From Nostoc edaphicum CCNP1411 (GTDB lineage Bacteria > Cyanobacteriota > Cyanobacteriia > Cyanobacteriales > Nostocaceae): DNA of 64,000 bases. Under the pieces are notes generated by a model. It was given only the letters and a program-made list of their open reading frames with translations. It had not been told where the DNA came from and made no database searches. The translations under genes and the position numbers were made by a program. Where the stretch lies: positions 2,232,001-2,296,000 of the forward strand of contig NZ_CP054698.1 of assembly GCF_014023275.1 (NCBI RefSeq), in the 5' to 3' direction. This document shows, one piece after another, positions 9,498 through 17,649 of the stretch. Position 1 is the first letter of the stretch. Each line of letters begins with the position of its first letter.

Positions 9498-10067
9498 TTA
9501 TGGAGTCACCTTTAACCACCCAAAAATATCACCTACCGTCAACTGTAACCCCTGACAAAACTCTGGCACTGGTAAAGCAGAATCATTTTCCTCAAAAGGT
9601 AAAGGTTGTTGTCTCGCAGGATAAGCAGCAATAAATCGCTCATCAGGGTCAATTAACCAACCCATTTGAGTCCCGTGATTGAGAGCGTGTAAGATTTTTT
9701 TTGTAACTTTTGTATGACTTTGTTCAGGGGAGAGAATTTCGATTATCCAGTCTGGTGCTGCGGCAAATGTATTAGCAATATCACCATTTTCATCTACAGG
9801 AAGCCTTGCCCAAGAGAATACAGCAACATCGGGAACTATAGAACGTCCTCCAAAAGTGCAACGTAATTCTGGAAAAGCCCAACCCATTTTTTGTACTTTG
9901 ATAACAGAATTAATTGTGGGACAGAGTTCTCCTTGAATAGTGCTATGTTTTCCTTGAGGCATAGGTTTTGGAATAATTTGACCGTCAATGTATTCACAAT
10001 ACGGTTTAGTTTCTGGTAGTGCGAGAAACTCTTCTAGAGTACATCTTTTATTTGATGTTTGTACCAT
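9498..10067 (-). CDS. Uma2 family (DUF820) putative restriction-endonuclease-fold protein
   Basis: 189 residues. It follows the Uma2 pattern: an N-terminal TLEEFLALPET segment, EYIDGQIIPKPMPQGKHS, then PDVAVFSW, then WIIEILSPEQSHTKVTKKI, which together supply the Asp, Glu and Lys of a PD-(D/E)xK site. Such genes occur in tens of copies per filamentous cyanobacterial genome, often next to repeats, and their biological role is not established. It is convergent with the dehydrogenase gene. Confidence 0.88.
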   Translation of the reverse strand: MVQTSNKRCTLEEFLALPETKPYCEYIDGQIIPKPMPQGKHSTIQGELCPTINSVIKVQKMGWAFPELRCTFGGRSIVPDVAVFSWARLPVDENGDIANTFAAAPDWIIEILSPEQSHTKVTKKILHALNHGTQMGWLIDPDERFIAAYPARQQPLPFEENDSALPVPEFCQGLQLTVGDIFGWLKVTP

Positions 10068-10249
10068 GATTATTCTAGCTTCAATTTATGATGATTTATT
10101 TACTTAGTTAGTCTTTACCATTATTCTAAAATATTTTTTCAATTTGCCAATTAGCCGCCATCTAAATTCTTTAATGTTTGGTTGCAGCTAAAATACAGTA
10201 CCAAAAGGATAAATAATCATAATTAAATTATTTAGGGTGGAATGTCCCG

Positions 10250-10591
10250 TTATTTACAATATTGCTGAAGCTGCTCACTGTAATGAATCAATTCTTGATA
10301 TCTCACAATACTGCTAAGTGAAAAAATTATAGCAATAATGTTGATGAACCATAGCATTCTCAGATGCTGCCAAAACCTGAGACGAATACTTACACCTACC
10401 ACAATAATTGTAGTCAACCATATTACCCACATACTTAGCCAAGCAACTAATTCAACATCAGTATCGCAATCTGGAATTGGAATGCTTGACCCTTCATATT
10501 CATTGAATGGTAATAGAAGTGCCAACACTCCCCACCATATTAGCCAGAGGAGAAAAACACCCTGAAGTAGACAGTAAACTATAAATTTCAC
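10250..10591 (-). CDS. small membrane protein, unrecognised
   Basis: 113 residues with three hydrophobic helices (about 5-28, 48-70 and 80-98) and a short polar tail rich in Glu and Gln. I do not recognise a family. It lies 30 bp downstream of the SpoIIM-like gene on the same strand, so it may be read with it. An acidic, cysteine-containing loop (SSIPIPDCDTDVE) sits between helices 1 and 2. It is retained as a gene because of the coherent membrane pattern and its position; it has no strong ribosome site. Confidence 0.55.
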   Translation of the reverse strand: MKFIVYCLLQGVFLLWLIWWGVLALLLPFNEYEGSSIPIPDCDTDVELVAWLSMWVIWLTTIIVVGVSIRLRFWQHLRMLWFINIIAIIFSLSSIVRYQELIHYSEQLQQYCK

Positions 10592-10621
10592 TTTGTAATA
10601 ACGATTTTTCTGCTAATCATT

Positions 10622-11575
10622 TCATGATTTTTTGCGGCTACAATACATTACCAAAATTACAAATAAGCCTATTCCTGCCAGATATTTAACGGCATCAGGT
10701 ACGCTGGGATTAGGTGAAAAGAAGCCTTCGATCACACCAGCAATAATCAGCATTGGCACAATCCCAAATACTAGCTGCACCGCCTGAGAACCGTAAAATT
10801 TTAGTGCATCTCCACGGCGATATTTACCAGGAAATAAAATTGCTCTTGCTAATAAAAATCCCGCACCCCCAGCAAAAAAGATCGCAGGTAATTCTAAGGA
10901 ACCATGCGGAAATACAAAGGCCCAAAAGGGATAAGCTAGATTATTTTGAGCAACCAAAGTGCTAACAGCACCGATTAATAAGCCATTAAATACCATCAAA
11001 TAAGCTGTGTATAGCCCAGCAGTGATCCCACCGGCGACAGCCCCAAAAGACACCGCTAGGTTATTGATCATAATACCGCTGGATGCCAGAGGTTCAATGC
11101 CGACAATTGACCCCATCCATAATTTTTGCTCATCTCGTACCTTGGTAATCAAGTTTTCAGGTACGATTAAAGGCATGAAGCTGGGGTTTTGCCAAGAATA
11201 CCACCAAGCCACTAATCCCCCCAGTAGAAACAGCGCCGTTGCAGCAGCAATGTATACAAATGTTTTCTGGACTACAGATGGTAATCCCCAGCGGTAAAAT
11301 TCTAGAATTGCCTGCCATTCTTGTCGCCGCGAACCTTGGTAAATCTGCGTGTACGCACGAGTTGTTAAAGATTGTAAACTTTGAATCAAAGTATTGCCGA
11401 TTTGCTGAGTGCGGGCACGTGCCAAATCTGCTGCTACGGAACGATACAAACTCGCTAACTCTCTAATTTCTGCTGCCCGTAAGGACTTTAGCCCTTTTTT
11501 TTCTATCTGCCTTAATAGCGCATCCAAACGCTGCCAATTTGGTTCTCGTCGCGCAATCCAACGTTGAATATTCAT
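10622..11575 (-). CDS. SpoIIM-like (DUF95) stage II sporulation protein M family membrane protein
   Basis: 317 residues from ATG at 11575; an upstream GTG at 11590 would add five residues, but homologues start MNIQRWIARREPNW. A soluble N-terminal helical part (about 1-95) contains LRAAEIRELASLYRSVAADLARAR, characteristic of the family. It is followed by five or six hydrophobic segments and FPHGSLELPAIFFAGGAGFLLARA, the conserved HG-x-x-ELPAI motif. The function in non-sporulating bacteria is unknown. Together with the divergent membrane-domain and RDD genes it forms a group often seen together in cyanobacteria, which suggests a shared envelope role (inference). Confidence 0.87.
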   Translation of the reverse strand: MNIQRWIARREPNWQRLDALLRQIEKKGLKSLRAAEIRELASLYRSVAADLARARTQQIGNTLIQSLQSLTTRAYTQIYQGSRRQEWQAILEFYRWGLPSVVQKTFVYIAAATALFLLGGLVAWWYSWQNPSFMPLIVPENLITKVRDEQKLWMGSIVGIEPLASSGIMINNLAVSFGAVAGGITAGLYTAYLMVFNGLLIGAVSTLVAQNNLAYPFWAFVFPHGSLELPAIFFAGGAGFLLARAILFPGKYRRGDALKFYGSQAVQLVFGIVPMLIIAGVIEGFFSPNPSVPDAVKYLAGIGLFVILVMYCSRKKS

Positions 11576-11655
11576 GAATTTTGGGAACACTGAATTTAAC
11601 TTAGCTTAAGATAGCCTCAAAATCCTCTCCGTAATTTCAAGGGAAATTTGCCATT

Positions 11656-12501
11656 ATGTCTGAAAACTTTGGATCTTCCGGTCAGATACAACCACTGAGT
11701 ATCGGTAATGTTGTCAGTGCTGCGGTGCGATTATATCGTTCTCATCTGAAGACTTATCTTAATCTAGCTGCGATCGCTCACTTGTGGATTCTAGTTCCGA
11801 TTTATGGCTGGGCAAAATATGCAGCCATTTCTGGACTAATTTCACGCTTGGCTTTTGGAGAATTGATTTACCAACCTGAAGGTGTTCAAACTGCCAAGAA
11901 CCATATTAATCCACGTCTTTGGTCATTTTTGAGAGTTGGTTTCCAAGTAGGTATATCTTTGCTGGTAATTTATTTTGGAATGGCGATCGTGGGCGGTTTG
12001 ATAGGTGCGTTGATCGGAGGAGTACTAGGAGGGATATTAGGTGTTAGTGCAGGCATTACAGCCACAATTATGGGAGTAATTGTAACGGTAGTTCTTGTGC
12101 TATTAGGACTAACCTGGTTCTACTCCCGTTGGATAATAGCTGAAGTGCCCTTAGCAGTTGAGGAAAATATCAATGGTGGCGAAAGTGTTGCCAGAAGTTG
12201 GGAGTTAACTAAAGCTTCAGTATTTCGCATTCAGGGCGTTGTTTTAGTTGCTTTTATCGTAACACTACCATTGCTGTTTGTATTAAACTATATACCTAGC
12301 TTATTCCTAATAAATCTTGAGCCAGGTTCTACTATCTACTCAATTGTGTATTTTATTTCTTGGATTGGAAGCTTGATAGGTGGAATTTTGGTTCTGCCAT
12401 TCTGGCAAGCACTAAAAGCTGTTTTATACTTAGACTTGCGTAGTCGGCGTGAAGGTCTAGGTTTGCAATTACGAGAACCTCCCTCGCAAGATTTTCGTTA
12501 A
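11656..12501 (+). CDS. multi-helix membrane protein (glycerophosphodiester phosphodiesterase membrane-domain-like)
   Basis: 281 residues. It opens with a polar PLSIGNVVSAAVRLYRSHLKTYL segment that precedes the first helix, typical of a family of Gly-rich membrane proteins annotated as GDPD membrane domain or DUF975-like. A very Gly-rich pair of helices (about 110-155, GGLIGALIGGVLGGILG) and two C-terminal helices follow. The conserved WELTKASVFRIQGVVL loop is also family-like. It is followed 45 nt later by an RDD gene on the same strand. The function is unknown. Confidence 0.7.
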   Translation: MSENFGSSGQIQPLSIGNVVSAAVRLYRSHLKTYLNLAAIAHLWILVPIYGWAKYAAISGLISRLAFGELIYQPEGVQTAKNHINPRLWSFLRVGFQVGISLLVIYFGMAIVGGLIGALIGGVLGGILGVSAGITATIMGVIVTVVLVLLGLTWFYSRWIIAEVPLAVEENINGGESVARSWELTKASVFRIQGVVLVAFIVTLPLLFVLNYIPSLFLINLEPGSTIYSIVYFISWIGSLIGGILVLPFWQALKAVLYLDLRSRREGLGLQLREPPSQDFR

Positions 12502-12546
12502 CTCAACACCTTAATCCAACTCTATTAATTTTTAATTAGTTAAAAT

Positions 12547-13332
12547 ATGCGCTTTTTTAATCGCATCACATTCCAGACTCCAGAAAGTGTAGAGTTGGAA
12601 TTCACTCTAGCAGGAATTGGTAATCGAGCTTTGGCATTGCTGATTGACTATACAGTTTTGGCTGTAACCTTGCTTGTATTTTTCCTTACCTGGACTGTCT
12701 TTTCTACTCAACTGTTCAATTTTTTTGAAGATTTGATTACGAATGCTCAGAATTTAGGACTTTGGTTAATAGCAATTTTCTTCCTGATCGGCTTTGCAAT
12801 TTACATCGGGTATTTTGTATTTTTTGAAACCTTATGGTTTGGACAAACTCCTGGTAAACGATTTGCTAAAATTCGCGTGGTTCGAGATGATGGTAGACTG
12901 ATCGGGCTACAACAAGCAACACTACGTGCTTTACTACGACCCTTTGATGAAACTTTGTTTATTGGCGCTTTTTTAATTATGTTGGGTAGCCATGAAAAGC
13001 GCTTAGGTGATTTGGCTGCTGGTACAATTGTGATTCAAGCCCAAACACCCACTACATCTCCAACATTAACAATTTCAGAACGGGCAAAGTTACTCCGCGA
13101 AGAGTTAGTACAAATTGCCGATTTATCACCATTGATGCCAGATGATTTTGCTGTTATTCGTGAGTATTTGCAGCGGCGTAGCGCATTGTCATTGAAGGCA
13201 AGAGCCTCATTATCTCTAAAGTTAGCCGAGCAAGTTGTAGCTATTATTAATTTAGAAAAGTTGCCAGAAGGTGTAACACCTGATGTATTTTTAGAAGCTA
13301 TTTACCTCGGTTATCAGCAACCAGAATTTTAA
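12547..13332 (+). CDS. RDD family membrane protein
   Basis: 261 residues. The RDD domain covers about 15-165, with the founding motif as R-x-L-A-L-x-I-D in GNRALALLIDYTVL and the second motif in WFGQTPGKRFAKIRVVRDDG. Three membrane helices are seen. A C-terminal cytoplasmic helical part of ~100 residues follows, with RAKLLREELVQIADLSPL. The RDD family is linked to ion exchange in a few cases, but this member has no known substrate. It is downstream of the membrane protein at 11656 and opposite the SpoIIM-like gene. Confidence 0.87.
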   Translation: MRFFNRITFQTPESVELEFTLAGIGNRALALLIDYTVLAVTLLVFFLTWTVFSTQLFNFFEDLITNAQNLGLWLIAIFFLIGFAIYIGYFVFFETLWFGQTPGKRFAKIRVVRDDGRLIGLQQATLRALLRPFDETLFIGAFLIMLGSHEKRLGDLAAGTIVIQAQTPTTSPTLTISERAKLLREELVQIADLSPLMPDDFAVIREYLQRRSALSLKARASLSLKLAEQVVAIINLEKLPEGVTPDVFLEAIYLGYQQPEF

Positions 13333-13375
13333 ACGAGAAAAAACTATAGCAATCTTGAATAATTCGGGAAAAACA

Positions 13376-13408
13376 AGATCCCCGACTTATTTGAGAAGTC
13401 GGGGATCT
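13376..13408. repeat. perfect 13-bp stem hairpin, dispersed-repeat type
   Basis: AGATCCCCGACTT (13376-13388) pairs perfectly with AAGTCGGGGATCT (13396-13408) around a 7-nt loop. It lies between the convergent RDD and phosphoesterase genes and could serve as a bidirectional terminator, although no T-run follows. The same word is a frequent dispersed palindrome in Nostoc genomes (from memory). Confidence 0.7.
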
Positions 13409-13503
13409 GTCGGTTGCAATTGTTACAAATCAAATAGGATTACTATATGACTGCTGAATGCTGAATTCTGAGATTTTTTGTTCAGATTAATGCTTGTCTA
13501 AGG

Positions 13504-14292
13504 TCAAAAATCTAAAATCGGCCAGTCTGGTTCACGATAATAGCGTGTCATGTTGTCAAACTTTCGCAATTCGACGCGATTGATCAAGAATTCTGGCAAA
13601 TTCAACAGCCATTTTTCATTCAATTGAGAAAGCATGGTGCTGAAACTTACGCGGTCTAAGTCAGATGAAACCTCCCCAAAATAGGCTAATGTAACGTGGG
13701 CTGTAAAATGATAATGCTGCTCAATACCCAAGGCCATTAACTTGGGATTTTGATAAATTGTTCGGCGAAATTTAATAATTTCCTCGTAGCAACGTTCATC
13801 TTGAGGTACTAAACAAACGGCTATAGCTCTTGGCATCAGTATCAGCCCCAGCATTTGCCATTTAATCGGATGACTCTTGTTTGTCATCAATTGTTGATAT
13901 TGCTGAAAGGTTTCGGCTAAACAAGAGTGTAACTCCTCGTCAAATTTGGGATTTTTTTCGCAGGCGTCAAGGTAAGCACTGTCCCAAATTAAATCTGCTA
14001 AAGTCACGTGGAAGCTAGCAGGAGCTAGAGGTACAATCAAATCACGGTTTACAGGTAACTGCAAAAGTTCCTGTTGGTAAGTCTGTAATTTGGTATAGAA
14101 AGCAGAGTTTTGTGATTCTTCTTCTGCCGGCGGTGTAATTAGCGTATAGCCAGGAAAGGACGCTGCTTGTCTCAACCCAGAATGTGGCTGAAATTTAGAA
14201 GATTCCTGAATATGCTGGGCTTGGGATCTGTAGGCTTCTGGCAGCGTCAGTCGTGCTAACCGATTTAAGTAAGTTTGATAGTTGTCGTCCAA
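13504..14292 (-). CDS. 2H phosphoesterase-like protein (DUF1868 type)
   Basis: 262 residues. Two H-x-T motifs are placed as in the 2H/2'-5' RNA ligase-like superfamily: FHVTLADLIW in the first half (near residue 94) and FTAHVTLAYFGEV in the second half (near residue 205). These His residues would form the active site of a cyclic phosphodiesterase or a related enzyme. The N-terminal 60 residues resemble DUF1868 proteins (LRQAASFPGYTLITPP). The substrate is unknown. It is convergent with the RDD gene and divergent from holA. Confidence 0.7.
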   Translation of the reverse strand: MDDNYQTYLNRLARLTLPEAYRSQAQHIQESSKFQPHSGLRQAASFPGYTLITPPAEEESQNSAFYTKLQTYQQELLQLPVNRDLIVPLAPASFHVTLADLIWDSAYLDACEKNPKFDEELHSCLAETFQQYQQLMTNKSHPIKWQMLGLILMPRAIAVCLVPQDERCYEEIIKFRRTIYQNPKLMALGIEQHYHFTAHVTLAYFGEVSSDLDRVSFSTMLSQLNEKWLLNLPEFLINRVELRKFDNMTRYYREPDWPILDF

Positions 14293-14372
14293 TCTTTATA
14301 GCCTCACGCTCTCACTTGATAGATTTTAGGGAAAATTACCCCGATTAACAGAATGATTTTAAAAGTATTTAG

Positions 14373-14493
14373 TTTTTTGGATTGGGGAATGGGGGATTGG
14401 GCATGGGAAAGAGGCAGAGAGGCGGATAAGGGAGAAATAAATAACCAATACCCAATGCCCCATGCCCAATGCCCCATGCCCAATGCCCATCTA
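14373..14493. repeat. heptamer tract (GGGGATT/CCCAATG type) upstream of holA
   Basis: A short tandem repeat region of the Nostoc heptamer kind: GGGGATTGGGCATGGG near 14385, then four CCCAATG/CCCCATG units at about 14450-14490. The two parts are complementary in character, so a loose hairpin is possible. It lies in the spacer before holA and ends 16 nt before its start. Confidence 0.75.
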
Positions 14494-14508
14494 TTATGAG
14501 ATTTATCT

Positions 14509-15498
14509 ATGCCAATCTATGTTTACTGGGGTGAGGATGATTTTGCAATGGAAAAGGCGATCGCTGTTTTGCGCGATCGCGTCCTCGATCCCAACTGGAT
14601 AAGTTTTAATTACACTGCATTCCCCCCAGAGCAAGCTGATGCTGCTATCCAGGGGTTAAATCAAGTCATGACACCCACTTTTGGCGCTGGTGGACGCTTG
14701 GTATGGCTGATAAATACAACCCTGTGTCAGCACTGTCCAGAGAACGTGTTGGCAGAATTGGGGCGATCGCTACCTGTCATCCCCGAAAACTCATTTTTAT
14801 TGCTCACCAGCCGCAATAAGCCAGATGAACGGCTCAAATCCACAAAATTGTTAAAACAATTTGCTACCGAATTCCGAGAATTTCCCCTCATTCCCCCTTG
14901 GAAAACAGAATTACTGGTGCAATCTGTTAATCAAGCAGCCCAGACTGTGGGTGTGAAACTGACTGCCAATACTGCCCAGTTGTTGGCAGAATCCGTCGGA
15001 AATGATACACGACTTCTTTACAATGAGTTAGAGAAATTGCGGCTATATGCCCAAGGTAGCAATAAGCCTTTAGACGTAGATACTGTTACAAAGTTAGTAA
15101 GAAATACTACTCAAAATAGCTTACAATTAGCAGCAGCAATTAGAACAGGAGATACAGCTAAAGCTTTGACAACCTTGGCAGATTTGAGCAATGCTTCCGA
15201 ACCGGGATTACGGATAGTTGCCACACTGATTGGACAATTTCGCACCTGGCTATGGGTCAAGATTATGATAGAAAGTGGTGAGCGCAATCAACAAGCGATC
15301 GCTAAGGCTGCTGATATTGGTAATCCCAAACGGATCTACTTCTTACAGCAAGAAATCAGGCTACTTTCTGTGCAACAGTTAATCTATTGCTTACCCCTGC
15401 TATTGGAGTTAGAAGTGAGCCTCAAGCAAGGAGCATCAGAAATGTCAACACTCCAGACTAAAATAATCGAACTTTGCCAAGTATGCCGAGGAAATTGA
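14509..15498 (+). CDS. holA: DNA polymerase III subunit delta
   Basis: 329 residues. It starts with MPIYVYWGEDDFAMEKAI, the N-terminal strand and helix of the delta AAA+-like fold. FLLLTSRNKPDERLKSTKLLK and LLAESVGNDTRLLYNELEKLRLYA (near residues 160-185) are typical HolA motifs, and the C-terminal collar domain contains LRIVATLIGQFRTWLWVK. Delta opens the beta sliding clamp in the clamp loader complex. It is an ordinary single-copy housekeeping gene of usual length. The heptamer tract directly upstream means its promoter is either within or beyond that tract. Confidence 0.93.
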   Translation: MPIYVYWGEDDFAMEKAIAVLRDRVLDPNWISFNYTAFPPEQADAAIQGLNQVMTPTFGAGGRLVWLINTTLCQHCPENVLAELGRSLPVIPENSFLLLTSRNKPDERLKSTKLLKQFATEFREFPLIPPWKTELLVQSVNQAAQTVGVKLTANTAQLLAESVGNDTRLLYNELEKLRLYAQGSNKPLDVDTVTKLVRNTTQNSLQLAAAIRTGDTAKALTTLADLSNASEPGLRIVATLIGQFRTWLWVKIMIESGERNQQAIAKAADIGNPKRIYFLQQEIRLLSVQQLIYCLPLLLELEVSLKQGASEMSTLQTKIIELCQVCRGN

Positions 15499-15607
15499 CA
15501 ATCAAATATAAAAACTTGATGTATTGAGCAGTTGCTGGAACTTCCAACTCCGAAAATAATTCAAAGTCCTTATAATATCCCTGATGTAGTTCTGTGTCAC
15601 ATACTAT

Positions 15608-16090
15608 ATGAAGAAAATTTCCGATTTATTTTCCCGATCTAGCCGAAAGCGAATCCTTTATCATTCATTCTTTTTTGGCGCGATCGCCACTGCGGGTGTG
15701 ATTTCCAACGCTTTTTCACTGAGTTCACAAGCTTACGCTCAAACTCCACCACCAATAGTTAATAACACTGAAATCAACAACTACGCTCAAGCCGTGCTAG
15801 CAATGGAGCCAGCACGTCAAAATGCCTTTGAAGAAATTAAAAAACTGATTGGCAATGGAGAAATTCCTAAGATTGTTTGTAACGACTCTAACAGCATAAA
15901 TGGTCTTCCCAGAAAAGCTCAAGATATCGCAGTAAATTACTGTACTCGCTCTCAAAAAATTGTCGAAGATAATGGTTTAAGCATTGATCAGTTCAACAAA
16001 ATTACTATAGAACTACAAAATAACAATCTGTTAAAACGGCAGGTTTACAATACCTTATTACGCCTGCAACAAACTCCTGAATCTCCGTAA
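15608..16090 (+). CDS. DUF4168 secreted protein
   Basis: 160 residues. A long signal peptide is seen (about 1-45): basic RSSRKRILYHS, then a hydrophobic stretch, then AYAQT as a likely cleavage site. The mature part matches DUF4168, with NYAQAVLAMEPARQNAFEEIKKLIG near the start and LSIDQFNKITIELQNN-x-LLKRQVYNTLLRL near the end. The two cysteines of the mature part (VCND and NYCTR) could form a disulfide. The function is unknown; DUF4168 proteins are usually periplasmic and common in cyanobacteria. Confidence 0.82.
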   Translation: MKKISDLFSRSSRKRILYHSFFFGAIATAGVISNAFSLSSQAYAQTPPPIVNNTEINNYAQAVLAMEPARQNAFEEIKKLIGNGEIPKIVCNDSNSINGLPRKAQDIAVNYCTRSQKIVEDNGLSIDQFNKITIELQNNNLLKRQVYNTLLRLQQTPESP

Positions 16091-16302
16091 GTAGAAAGGC
16101 TTCATTAAATCAAAGCTCGTAGTAAGTGGCTCTAGTCATTTAGAACCTTATATAAAGTGATAAATCGCTCACTACGAACAAAAGATTTATCTTGCATTTA
16201 ATCTTGCATTTAATTACATCTACCTATTATATTCGTCTCAACGCCAGGTAGAAAGAGTATTTTACTTCTGAATTCTGAATTCTGACTCCTGTTTTATTGC
16301 TA

Positions 16303-16914
16303 CTATTCAACTGCAAGATATGCTTGTCGCTTGGTGTGAATATTTTTCATGTGCTTTTTCACTGTGTTTATGGTGATGTAAAGCTTAGTGGCAATTTCTT
16401 TGTAGCTGTAGTTGTTTCTATAGAGAAACCAAATTTCAGCTTCTCGCGGCGTCAAGTCAAATTTTTTAACTTCAGTGATTGCTAAACTTTTCAAGGACTC
16501 ATACTGATTTTCGATAGTCACTAACAAACAAGGCACTTCAAACCCATCTAAATCTAGCAGTCTCACCCTAACACGAAAAACATTTGACTTATCCAGCACA
16601 ATCTCATCTGATAAAATGATGAGCTTATCAGAAAATAAATACCGACTGCTAAGTAAGGATTCACAAAGATCCCAGATGACTGGCGGTACAAAATTTTCGT
16701 TGCAATTATCTTGATTGAATTGACAACAAAGACGATGAGCAGATGCATTAGTATGAACCACTTCACCTGCTTGGCTTAAAATTAATATACCGTCTTCTAA
16801 GCCTTCAATTACTTCTTGTAAAAAATCAGCCCGCTTCGAGTCATGTAAATCAATACTATCTAGCTGTTGTGGTTCAGATACTTTTTTTACTAATGTGTTT
16901 GTTAGGGCGATCAT
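16303..16914 (-). CDS. PAS-LuxR transcriptional regulator
   Basis: 203 residues. A PAS-like sensor part (about 28-140) begins DFLQEVIEGLEDGILILSQAGEVVHTNASAHRLCCQF. A LuxR-type helix-turn-helix covers about 148-200, with LTPREAEIWFLYRNNYSYKEIATKLYITINTVKKHMKNI. There is no receiver domain, so it is not a classical response regulator. This PAS-LuxR layout is frequent in Nostoc. It is convergent with the DUF4168 gene. The large hybrid kinase lies upstream on the same strand but is separated by 735 bp of repeats, so a joint operon is unlikely. Targets are unknown. Confidence 0.85.
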   Translation of the reverse strand: MIALTNTLVKKVSEPQQLDSIDLHDSKRADFLQEVIEGLEDGILILSQAGEVVHTNASAHRLCCQFNQDNCNENFVPPVIWDLCESLLSSRYLFSDKLIILSDEIVLDKSNVFRVRVRLLDLDGFEVPCLLVTIENQYESLKSLAITEVKKFDLTPREAEIWFLYRNNYSYKEIATKLYITINTVKKHMKNIHTKRQAYLAVE

Positions 16915-17649
16915 AGGAGTTATCTTAATGTATAAAAAGTACTTGTTTGATTAAATTCATGAGGCTTGAAATATAGACTACTTGTATCCATTTTTTTACA
17001 TACATATTTTTCTAAATAAATATATTTAGAAAATGTAGTAAAGAAGTTAAAAAGCATACAAGAAGTGTCTTAGAGACGTAAGAGCTTTACACAAAGAGGA
17101 AATACCACAGACTAATAAAGCTAACTAAGTAAACAAAAGTTTTATTTTTAACCTTAATTTCTTAATATATCCAAGTTATAGTTTCATGTAACCTGTTTGA
17201 ATTAGCTAAGGTTACATGATTTAAATACAACTCTTAAATTGCCTATTTCGGAAGCCGCTTTCAATATATTTCGGATAACTCCCAATACGGTTGAGATATA
17301 GCGGTATGCAGTTGAGTGAGATACAGAAACAAACCAGCTAGCCGAACTGTATTGAAGCCGCTTATACCAAGTACTCATCGCCCCAATACACAATCATTAT
17401 TCATGCTGAAATAAAAATATACGAGGGAATGGGGAAGAAGTAAGGGAGCAGGGAGCAGGGGGAGCAGGGGGAGCAGGGGGAGCAGGGGGAGATGAGGGAG
17501 ACAAGGAGAATAACCAATGCCCAATGCCCAATGCCCAATGCCCCATGCCCTATTCCCAATGCCCAATGCCCCATGCCCTATTCCCAATGCCCAATGCCCC
17601 ATGCCCAATGCCCAATGCCCAATGCCCAATGCCCTATTCCCCATTCGTT
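16915..17649. repeat. intergenic region with two adjacent tandem-repeat tracts
   Basis: 735 bp between the PAS-LuxR gene and the end of the hybrid kinase gene. The left ~480 bp is AT-rich and must carry the regulator's promoter. At about 17445-17495 there is a 9-bp periodic tract (GGGGGAGCA), and at about 17515-17645 a heptamer tract of CCCAATG/CCCCATG/CCCTATT units that runs up to the kinase stop. Open frames across these tracts are pure repeat translation and are rejected. Confidence 0.8.

Noticed and set aside
17202..17644. Two minus-strand open frames of 63 and 89 residues
   Set aside because: The longer is a pure translation of heptamer and 9-mer repeats (MGHWALGIG type) and the shorter has no protein-like features.
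17437..17645. Possible CRISPR array
   Set aside because: The units are 7- and 9-bp tandem repeats without spacers, so they are simple repeats and not CRISPR.
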